Assembly (NCBI GenBank): GCA_002796025.1
Contig: PCVQ01000001.1
Coordinates: forward strand, 1-21,349
Direction: 5' to 3'
Length of the DNA: 21,349 bases
DNA from: Candidatus Peregrinibacteria bacterium CG11_big_fil_rev_8_21_14_0_20_46_8
GTDB lineage: Bacteria; Patescibacteriota; Gracilibacteria; UBA1369; UM-FILTER-53-11
The notes under the pieces were generated by a model, which was given only the letters and a program-made list of their open reading frames with translations, was not told where the DNA came from and ran no database searches. The position numbers and the translations under genes were made by a program. Positions 15,396-21,349 of the stretch are shown here, in pieces; position 1 is the stretch's first letter, and the number at the start of each line of letters is the position of its first letter.

Positions 15396-16186
15396 GCGAT
15401 ACACCACAAGCAGCAAAGGTATGGGATTATACCGAACATGCAAAGCACTACTACTTACGGCCGAACTACGCACCGGCAGCAATCGATGAAGTTGTCGAAT
15501 ACGTTGGTGCTAAGAAGCGGGATGATTTTGTAACTGCTGATATTGGCGCAGGCACCGGAAATTTAACCATTATGCTCCTGGAGCGTTGCTTAAAATGCAT
15601 CGCCGTAGAGCCGAACGAGGCAATGCGAACAATTGGAATTAAACGTACAAAAGAATTTGAAGATAAGGGGCAAATCGAATGGAAGGTTGGCACGGGAGAA
15701 GTTACCACCCTGGACGACACAAGCGTCGACTGGTTTGCAATGGGCTCTTCTTTTAATACAACCGACCGCGAGATCTGTCTTAAAGAGGCACACCGGGCAC
15801 TAAAGCCGGGCGGATACTTTACCTGCATGTGGAATAATCGCGATATTGAAAACGATCCGGTACAGCGCCGCATCGAAGAGATTATCGAAGAGATCGTGCC
15901 AAACTATACCCGTGGGACACGCCGTGAAGACCAGACGCCGGTCATAGAAGCGAGCGGCCTTTTTGAAGACATTCACTACACTGAAACACCGCAGCAAATT
16001 CACAAACCGCTGCGCGACTATATTGAAGCGTGGAAATCGGTAAAGAATAAATATTGGGATTTAAGTACGGTTGACGGACGCAATACCTTCCAAGCTATTG
16101 TCGATAAAATCGAAGAAGAGTTCGGCGGTATGGAAAATCTTACGATGACCTATATCACACGAATCTGGACCGCACGTAAAAAATAA
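15392..16186 (+). CDS. Second class I SAM methyltransferase of the phosphoramidate operon
   Basis: 264 residues; the ATG overlaps the previous stop (ATGA). It starts with an N-terminal cap containing WDYTEHAKHYYLRPNY (11-26), then SAM motif I ADIGAGTGN (49-57), acidic Glu73, and ALKPGGYF (136-143). The pattern near the N-terminus (Y-Y-x-R-P-x-Y) is common in small-molecule and glycan methyltransferases. Together with the enzyme at 14062 it parallels the Cj1419/Cj1420 pair of the C. jejuni methyl-phosphoramidate locus. Whether it methylates the phosphoramidate, a sugar hydroxyl or a cytidine-linked intermediate is not visible in the sequence. It is 7 bases from the HD hydrolase. Confidence 0.85.
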   Translation: MSDTPQAAKVWDYTEHAKHYYLRPNYAPAAIDEVVEYVGAKKRDDFVTADIGAGTGNLTIMLLERCLKCIAVEPNEAMRTIGIKRTKEFEDKGQIEWKVGTGEVTTLDDTSVDWFAMGSSFNTTDREICLKEAHRALKPGGYFTCMWNNRDIENDPVQRRIEEIIEEIVPNYTRGTRREDQTPVIEASGLFEDIHYTETPQQIHKPLRDYIEAWKSVKNKYWDLSTVDGRNTFQAIVDKIEEEFGGMENLTMTYITRIWTARKK

Positions 16187-16193
16187 TCCGCTC

Positions 16194-16763
16194 ATGCTCA
16201 CCCATTCTGCACGTATCGACAAAGCACTTGTAAAAGCAATGCAGCTGCATGCTGCACAGCGGCGCAAACACGATGGTGAGACACCATTTATTGTGCATCC
16301 AATTGGCGTGGCCATGGTGCTTTCGCAATTTACACAAGACGAAGCGCTTATTGCGGCAGCACTCTTACACGATACGGTAGAAGATACTGATTACACCGGC
16401 GAACAGCTGCGCGCAGATTTTGGTGATGAAATTGCAGATATTGTTTTAGAAGTGACTGAGCCGCCGCGCAAAGAGGCAACATGGGAAGAGCGCAAAGAAG
16501 CCTACCTACAGCGTATAGCAACAAATTCACGCGAGGCACGCATGATTACGTGTGGCGACAAGATTAATAATCTTGCCTCCATGATTACTGCATTTGAAGA
16601 GCAAGGCGAAAGCATGTGGGGAAAATTTAATGAGCGAAGCTTTTGGTTTTATGGCAGAGTTTTGGAGGCACTTCGCAAGCACAACGATCTTGGTCCCCTG
16701 CTCGATCTCTTTGCAACAACACTCCAAAGAGCCGAAAAGACCTTTCAGCGCAAAGCCTTATAA
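16194..16763 (+). CDS. Single-domain HD phosphohydrolase, MESH1/RelA-SpoT hydrolase type
   Basis: 189 residues with every landmark of the (p)ppGpp-hydrolase HD fold: RKHDGETPFIVHP (His35), ALLHDTVEDT (His59-Asp60, Glu63-Asp64), and CGDKINNL (Asp122). The metal ligands His35, His59, Asp60 and Asp122 and the catalytic Glu-Asp are present, so it should be active. There is no synthetase, TGS or ACT domain. Its stop abuts the ATG of the glutamine kinase, so it is firmly inside the operon. MESH1 relatives remove 3'-pyrophosphate from ppGpp and the 2'-phosphate from NADPH. I infer a possible 3'-phosphatase role on the cytidine 3',5'-bisphosphate released by phosphoramidate transfer, or on the 3'-phospho donor itself; ppGpp hydrolysis is the default alternative. 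Confidence 0.85.
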   Translation: MLTHSARIDKALVKAMQLHAAQRRKHDGETPFIVHPIGVAMVLSQFTQDEALIAAALLHDTVEDTDYTGEQLRADFGDEIADIVLEVTEPPRKEATWEERKEAYLQRIATNSREARMITCGDKINNLASMITAFEEQGESMWGKFNERSFWFYGRVLEALRKHNDLGPLLDLFATTLQRAEKTFQRKAL

Positions 16764-19166
16764 ATGAGCGCCACTATGACTCCACTCAGCACCAACATTC
16801 TCGGCACAAAAGCAGATACACTGATGAGGCTCCGGCCGCTGGTAAAGCGTGCGCGCATCGAATCGCTCGTAAGCTTTACGGTTGGAGAGTGGAAAACAGA
16901 CCAGAAAAAAATCCTTTCCGCTGCAAGCGAGCACTTCGGGGACGAACGTCTTATTGTGCGCTCAAGCGCATTAACTGAGGATACTTTAGAATCATCAAAT
17001 GCCGGCCGCTTTACTTCCGTAGCCGATGTAATATTGAAAGATGAAGTGTATTTTTGTAGTGCCGTTGAGCGGGTCATTCAGTCCTATCAAGATACGCGCA
17101 CCGATCATCAAGTTTTTGTGCAGCGTTTTTTGAACGATGTCCAAATCAGTGGCGTTGCATTCACGCGCAACAAAGACACGCTGGCGCCGTACATGACAAT
17201 AAATTACGACGAAACCTCCGGCCGTACCGACATCATCACCGCCGGCAGTGAGGGCGAGCATAAAACACTGGTAATCTACAAAGGGCCCACTGGCAATATT
17301 CGTGAACCTAAATTTCCCAATAAACATTTAGAGAAAATTTACAATGCTCTGCGCGAAGTTGAAGAAATTACCAAACATGATGCTCTCGATATTGAATTCT
17401 GTTACAAAGACGGCGAAGTGTTTATTCTGCAAGTACGGCCTATTGCGAATACAAAAAAATTCCCAGCCGAACAAGAAATAATGATCGGCAAAGCGCTCAC
17501 ACAGATTGCGGAAAAAATTGAGGAGCTCAGCCGGCCTCATCCTCATCTCTATGGCAAGCAGACTGCCTTTGGCAACATGCCGGACTGGAATCCTGCAGAG
17601 ATGATCGGCATACGTCCGCGGCCGCTTGCACTCTCGTTATATAAAGAGCTCATTACGGATAATATTTGGGCATACCAACGCGACAATTACGGATACAAAA
17701 ATCTGCGTAGTTTTCCCCTCATGGTGAGCTTTGCCGGGCAGCCGTACATCGACATTCGCGTCAGCTTTAATTCTTTTATTCCAAAGTCGCTCGACGATAA
17801 TCTCAGCCACAAACTTGCAGACTACTATATAAGCAAGTTGCTGCGTACCCCTACAAGCCACGATAAAGTCGAATTCGATATTGTTTTTTCGTGCTATACA
17901 CTGGATTTAGATACGCGTCTGCAGGAATTGCGAGAACACGATTTTAGTGCTGAAGAAATCGGCATAATCAAGCAGGCGCTGTTAGAACTGACCAATACCA
18001 TTATCCAGCCGGATGGCTTATATAAAAAGGATTATAAAAAAGTGCTGCAATTAGAAAAGCGACGCAACGATATTCTAGGAACCGAGCTGAGCGATGTGAG
18101 CAAGATTTATTGGCTTATTGAAGACTGCAAACGTTACGGCACACTTCCGTTTGCTGGTCTTGCGCGCACTGCCTTTATTGCGACGCAATTTTTAAATTCG
18201 ATGGTCGATTTGGGCATTTTAAGTGCCGAAGAGCGCGCCGCATTTTTACGCTCTGTTGAGACGGTGGCCAAAAAATTAAGTCAAGATACCATGCGCTTTG
18301 CGCACAAAAAAATAACACTAGATGAGTTTTTAGCGGAATACGGACACCTCCGTCCGGGAACATATGACATCCTCTCAAAAAGTTATCAAGAGAGCCCTGA
18401 TAAATATTTTGATTTTGAAAATATTACTGCATCAGACCAAACAATTACAGACGTCTTCCAGCCAACCACAGCACAAAATAAAGCAATTGCAACACTGCTT
18501 AAAAAGCACGGGCTCAAGACAACGGTAGATGAATTCTGGAACTTTTTGCGCGAAGCTATTGAGTGGCGCGAGCTTGCAAAATTTATCTTCACCAAGAGCG
18601 TCAACGAAATTCTGCGGCTCACACGCGAGTACGGCAGCCGGTTTGATCTCAGCGCTGAAGATATGTCGTACATCAGTATTCACTCTATTATGAAGCGCTA
18701 TACCAGTATTGCCTTTGTCGATGAGAAAAATGTTCTGACGCATGCAATCAATCACAATAAAGAGATGCATAGATTGTACGCGGGCATTGTTTTGCCGCAC
18801 TTAATTCGCACACCCGACGAAATTTATACTTTCTATTTAAGCGAAATTAAGCCGAACTTTGTAACCCTCGGCAGTGCAGAGGCAGAAGTGTGCGTAGTCG
18901 ATGCAAAGATAGAGCGGCCGAATGGTTTGCGCGGGAAAATTGTCTGTATCGAGAGTGCGGATCCCGGATTTGACTGGATTTTTTCGCATGGTATTGCCGG
19001 ACTTATTACCATGCATGGGGGTGCAAATTCCCACATGGCCGTACGCGCCGCAGAGCTGAATATTCCCGCAGTTATTGGCTGCGGCAGCGTGCACTTTGAA
19101 AAGTGGCGCAAAGCAAAACGGCTGGCAATAGATGCGGCAAACGAAAAAGTAACGATAATTTCATGA
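16764..19166 (+). CDS. PEP-synthase-like phosphotransferase, probable L-glutamine kinase (Cj1418-like)
   Basis: 800 residues. The N-terminal ATP-grasp domain has VRSSALTED (65-73), FVQRFL (118-123), GVAFTR (130-135) and ILQVRP (221-226), as in PEP synthase and PPDK. A large unassigned central region (about 230-690) follows, and the swivelling phospho-His domain is at the extreme C-terminus with GGANSHMAVRAAE (752-764, catalytic His757). The PEP/pyruvate-binding barrel of true PEP synthase is absent. This three-part layout is shared by rifampin phosphotransferase and by Cj1418, which phosphorylates the amide nitrogen of L-glutamine with ATP, giving AMP and phosphate. The genes on either side encode the next steps of that pathway, so glutamine kinase is the preferred role. 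The start directly abuts the previous stop; the stop overlaps the next ATG. Confidence 0.85.
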   Translation: MSATMTPLSTNILGTKADTLMRLRPLVKRARIESLVSFTVGEWKTDQKKILSAASEHFGDERLIVRSSALTEDTLESSNAGRFTSVADVILKDEVYFCSAVERVIQSYQDTRTDHQVFVQRFLNDVQISGVAFTRNKDTLAPYMTINYDETSGRTDIITAGSEGEHKTLVIYKGPTGNIREPKFPNKHLEKIYNALREVEEITKHDALDIEFCYKDGEVFILQVRPIANTKKFPAEQEIMIGKALTQIAEKIEELSRPHPHLYGKQTAFGNMPDWNPAEMIGIRPRPLALSLYKELITDNIWAYQRDNYGYKNLRSFPLMVSFAGQPYIDIRVSFNSFIPKSLDDNLSHKLADYYISKLLRTPTSHDKVEFDIVFSCYTLDLDTRLQELREHDFSAEEIGIIKQALLELTNTIIQPDGLYKKDYKKVLQLEKRRNDILGTELSDVSKIYWLIEDCKRYGTLPFAGLARTAFIATQFLNSMVDLGILSAEERAAFLRSVETVAKKLSQDTMRFAHKKITLDEFLAEYGHLRPGTYDILSKSYQESPDKYFDFENITASDQTITDVFQPTTAQNKAIATLLKKHGLKTTVDEFWNFLREAIEWRELAKFIFTKSVNEILRLTREYGSRFDLSAEDMSYISIHSIMKRYTSIAFVDEKNVLTHAINHNKEMHRLYAGIVLPHLIRTPDEIYTFYLSEIKPNFVTLGSAEAEVCVVDAKIERPNGLRGKIVCIESADPGFDWIFSHGIAGLITMHGGANSHMAVRAAELNIPAVIGCGSVHFEKWRKAKRLAIDAANEKVTIIS

Positions 19167-19804
19167 AACTTGTAGCAATAACACAGAGGGTGGAACATTT
19201 TGCTGACCGCGGTGAAACAAGGGATGCGTTAGATCAGGCGTGGACGGATTTTTTAAGAGAGCTGGATGCAGCGCCGCTCCTTATTCCAAATCATATTCAA
19301 AATCTGCCGCAACTCTTAGATTCGCTGCATATCGAGCGCATTATTTTAAGCGGGGGAGGCAATCTTTCCACGCAAAGCACCGAAGATATTTCTGATGCAC
19401 GCGAAGCGCGTGAGCGCGAACTGTTGCACTATGCGATGGAACGAAAAATTCCGGTACTCGGTGTCTGCCGCGGCCTGCAAGTCATCTGTGATTTTTTTGG
19501 CATTACGAGTAAGAGCCTCGACGGACACGTTGCAAAGCGGCACAATATTGCAATTGCTCCCCGCACCGTACTCGCGAAACACTTGGGACGCACGACGGAG
19601 GTCAACTCGTATCACAACTTTGCTCCGCGCGTTGAAGAGCTCCAAAACTCAAAAGAACTGGAACTCCTTGCACACTCAGACAGCGCAGTTGAAGCCGCCC
19701 GCCACACTACGTATCCGCTCTACGGCATCATGTGGCATCCCGAGCGCGAAAAACCTTTTCGTCCGCAAGAACTCAACTTCTGCAAAGAGATTCTAAATCT
19801 CTAA
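19163..19804 (+). CDS. Class I glutamine amidotransferase/peptidase C26-type hydrolase, probable CDP-glutamine amidohydrolase (Cj1417-like)
   Basis: 213 residues from ATG 19163, which overlaps the kinase stop as ATGA; an upstream in-frame ATG at 19103 is inside the kinase gene and adds no conserved sequence. The triad is intact: nucleophile Cys102 in GVCRGLQ, His192 and Glu194 in WHPERE, and the family motif NSYHNFA (148-154). Proteins of this type cleave gamma-glutamyl amide bonds. In the C. jejuni pathway Cj1417 hydrolyses CDP-L-glutamine to cytidine diphosphoramidate and glutamate. Neighbouring glutamine kinase and cytidylyltransferase genes support the same reaction here. A general gamma-glutamyl hydrolase would be the alternative reading. 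Confidence 0.85.
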   Translation: MKLVAITQRVEHFADRGETRDALDQAWTDFLRELDAAPLLIPNHIQNLPQLLDSLHIERIILSGGGNLSTQSTEDISDAREARERELLHYAMERKIPVLGVCRGLQVICDFFGITSKSLDGHVAKRHNIAIAPRTVLAKHLGRTTEVNSYHNFAPRVEELQNSKELELLAHSDSAVEAARHTTYPLYGIMWHPEREKPFRPQELNFCKEILNL

Positions 19805-19821
19805 CTATTCGTATAATATTC

Positions 19822-20577
19822 ATGTCTATGAAAGTTGTAATTCCCGCTGCAGGCCAAGGAACGCGTCTCCGCCCCCACACCGATAGCATTCCAAAGTGCA
19901 TGGTAGAGGTTGCGGGCCGGCCCATGCTTATGCGCACGCTTGATACGCTCAACAAAGCCGGGCTGCACGATATTTCCGTGGTCACCGGCTATAAACAAGA
20001 GCGCATTCCCGGGCGCGGCATTAAAAAGTACACCAATCCCAACTACGAAACCACCAACATGGTGTACTCAATTTTTTGCGCCGAACAAGAGTTCGATGAC
20101 GATCTAATTATTTGCTACGGCGACATTCTCTTTACGCAGGATGTTATTCAAAAACTCATCGACTCGCCGGCTCCCCTCTCTGTGATTGTGGATAGAGACT
20201 GGCAGCGCCAGTGGGAGATGCGCATGGAAGATCCGCTTAACGATGCAGAAACAATGAAAATCAATGCCGAAGGAAATATTACCGAGCTTGGCAAAAAGCC
20301 AAAGGCACTCACCGAAATTGAGGGCCAGTACATCGGCCTGGTAAAAATCAGCAAAGAGGCACTGCCCGAAGTGCGCCGTTTTTACCATGGCTTAGACAAA
20401 AAAGCGCTGTATAATGGCCAGCCGTTTGAAAAAATGTATGTGACCGATTTTGTCCAGCTCATCATAGATAATCTTATGCCGGCAAAGGCTGTATGGATTA
20501 ACGGTGGCTGGTTCGAAGTCGATACCGTGAGCGACTTAGAACTTATTAATGAAAGATACAACGACATCATCGCATAA
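19822..20577 (+). CDS. Nucleotidyltransferase, probable CTP:phosphoglutamine cytidylyltransferase (Cj1416-like)
   Basis: 251 residues from ATG 19822; a second ATG two codons on is equally possible. Sugar-nucleotidyltransferase fold: PAAGQGTRLRP (8-18), PKC and V-x-G-R-P-M following, ETTNMVYSIF, the metal-binding YGDILF, then the segment DRDWQRQWEMR and DPLNDAETMKI typical of the LicC/phosphocholine-cytidylyltransferase branch that includes Cj1416. That enzyme couples CTP to L-glutamine phosphate, giving CDP-L-glutamine and pyrophosphate. Product substrate assignment rests on the neighbours: a glutamine kinase and amidohydrolase directly upstream. A phosphocholine or sugar-1-phosphate substrate is the alternative. 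A TATAAT (19812-19817) five bases before the ATG hints at an internal promoter, but no -35 accompanies it. Confidence 0.85.
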   Translation: MSMKVVIPAAGQGTRLRPHTDSIPKCMVEVAGRPMLMRTLDTLNKAGLHDISVVTGYKQERIPGRGIKKYTNPNYETTNMVYSIFCAEQEFDDDLIICYGDILFTQDVIQKLIDSPAPLSVIVDRDWQRQWEMRMEDPLNDAETMKINAEGNITELGKKPKALTEIEGQYIGLVKISKEALPEVRRFYHGLDKKALYNGQPFEKMYVTDFVQLIIDNLMPAKAVWINGGWFEVDTVSDLELINERYNDIIA

Positions 20578-21349
20578 GGAAATACTGTTGGTCTCATCGC
20601 AGTTTCCATCCGGAGTGGCATGGCTGCTCAACTTTTTTTTAGAACTCAATATTCCTATTACCGCAAATTATTCGGAAGAGTCCGGTATGCATGCGCTATG
20701 GAATTTTGACACGAATCATATAGCACGGCTCAAACCCGAAGCCGATCATCTTAAATTATGGATTCCCGCCCTAACGAAATATGAAAGCTTTTCATTTGGA
20801 AGACAGAGGCCGATTCGCTGGATGCACAGCTTTCCGCACAACGTGAGGCGCGATCAGCCAACTATTCTTCTTGTGCGCGATGGACGTGATGCGGTGTACT
20901 CTCAGTTCAAACGTACCCGGGAAGCCAAAAATCTTAATGTGTGGCTCGATCGTCCTATTGAACCATTTGCTCTTTCGCCGCCGTATACATGGGCGCTATT
21001 TCAAAGCGCTTGGCGCAATGCGGTCGCACCAGAACATCTTCTCATCGTACATTTTGAAGAGCTTAAGCAACGGCCGCACGAAACCGCAGAAAAAATCCTC
21101 CAATTTCTCCAAACACGGCGTGCTGCATCATTAGTAGATGCAGCCATTGCTGCGTGCAGTATTGAGCGGGCACAAGAGAGCGAAGCTGCATACCGCGCCC
21201 GGCGTGAACATACAGACGAAATAGCCACTGTCCACCGCAAAGGCGCTGTTCAAGAGTGGCGCACAACATACACTCCTGCAGCGCTTGAAAAATTCACAGG
21301 CTTTCCTCAAGAAGTACTGCATGAGTTCGGCTACGAAACACCAAAAACA
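20549..21349 (+). CDS. Sulfotransferase-fold protein, candidate phosphoramidate transferase, 3' partial
   Basis: The frame from ATG 20549 overlaps the cytidylyltransferase gene by 29 bases and runs off the window end (267 codons). The start is placed before the first strand (EILLVSSQFPSGVAWLL). The nucleotide-3'-phosphate motif is canonical: VRDGRDAVYS, with Arg110 and Ser118 eight residues apart as in cytosolic sulfotransferases. A His in WMHSFP (His93) sits where the catalytic base is expected. In contrast the 5'-phosphosulfate loop reads SQFPSGVAW, with Pro20 replacing the usual Lys or Arg of PKSGTTW-like loops and Val-Ala replacing Thr-Thr. A donor with the 3'-phosphate of PAPS but a different 5'-group, such as 3'-phospho-cytidine diphosphoramidate made by this operon, would fit. 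Ordinary sulfotransfer is the alternative. Confidence 0.78.
   Translation, partial: MKDTTTSSHKEILLVSSQFPSGVAWLLNFFLELNIPITANYSEESGMHALWNFDTNHIARLKPEADHLKLWIPALTKYESFSFGRQRPIRWMHSFPHNVRRDQPTILLVRDGRDAVYSQFKRTREAKNLNVWLDRPIEPFALSPPYTWALFQSAWRNAVAPEHLLIVHFEELKQRPHETAEKILQFLQTRRAASLVDAAIAACSIERAQESEAAYRARREHTDEIATVHRKGAVQEWRTTYTPAALEKFTGFPQEVLHEFGYETPKT

Noticed and set aside
16764..19166. Phosphoenolpyruvate synthase
   Set aside because: The ATP-grasp and phospho-His motifs fit, but the His domain is at the extreme C-terminus and the PEP/pyruvate-binding barrel is missing.
19786..19817. Hairpin AGAGAT/ATCTCT and TATAAT between the amidohydrolase and cytidylyltransferase genes, read as terminator plus new promoter
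   Set aside because: The stem is six AT-rich pairs with no T-tract, and no -35 element precedes the TATAAT; the genes are more likely one operon.
14874..21349. Sulfate activation and glycan sulfation cluster (APS kinase plus sulfotransferase)
   Set aside because: No ATP sulfurylase is present, and the glutamine kinase, cytidylyltransferase and amidohydrolase genes in the same operon are explained by the phosphoramidate pathway instead. It cannot be fully excluded because the window ends inside the sulfotransferase-like gene.
1..21349. Recoded TGA (as in Gracilibacteria/Absconditabacteria)
   Set aside because: TGA ends several intact genes at the expected family length, for example asnB at 5488-5490 and the methyltransferase at 14875-14877, and no in-frame TGA is needed inside conserved domains.
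1..21349. CRISPR arrays, tRNA or rRNA genes, transposases, phage genes
   Set aside because: I looked for regular direct repeats, tRNA-like cloverleaf segments and the usual mobile-element motifs and saw none.

Overview
The window (21.3 kb, standard genetic code with TGA used as a stop) looks like an accessory, surface-glycan region of a bacterium with sigma70-type promoters (TTGACA/TATAAT-like) but almost no Shine-Dalgarno motifs. Several -10 boxes lie only 5-9 bases before the start codon, so leaderless or SD-independent translation is likely. The promoter type argues against Bacteroidota. An uncultured, candidate-phylum-like lineage is plausible, but the sequence alone does not fix the taxon.

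Left part (1-5490): the 3' end of a bi-domain oxidoreductase (zinc-type dehydrogenase fused to Gfo/Idh/MocA); a reverse-strand nucleotidyltransferase plus 45-residue partner that resembles a toxin-antitoxin or MNT module; a divergent exported protein of unknown function; and an AsnB-type asparagine synthase. Between the divergent genes is a perfect 22-bp palindrome flush with the promoters of both.

Middle part (5491-13971): a visibly AT-richer stretch of small genes (a frameshifted helical, AbiU2/HEPN-like protein, a DUF5678-like mini-protein, a retropepsin-like protease, a small membrane protein); an MsbA-type ABC exporter; an orphan protein behind a strong promoter; a PiT-type phosphate transporter; and two divergent exported proteins, one with SLH-like repeats and one Cys-rich.

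Right part (14062-21349): a tight, co-directional eight-gene operon with overlapping starts and stops. Its enzymes match, one for one, the phosphoramidate pathway known from the Campylobacter jejuni capsule: glutamine kinase (Cj1418-like), CTP:phosphoglutamine cytidylyltransferase (Cj1416-like), CDP-glutamine amidohydrolase (Cj1417-like), an APS-kinase-like cytidine diphosphoramidate kinase (Cj1415-like) and two methyltransferases (Cj1419/Cj1420-like roles). Two further genes are embedded: a MESH1/RelA-SpoT-type HD hydrolase and a sulfotransferase-fold protein. The latter keeps the 3'-phosphate pocket but has lost the usual Lys of the 5'-phosphosulfate loop. I infer that the operon makes 3'-phospho-cytidine diphosphoramidate, transfers (methyl)phosphoramidate to a glycan with a repurposed sulfotransferase, and may recycle the 3',5'-bisphosphate product with the HD enzyme. 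This is the most interesting system in the window.
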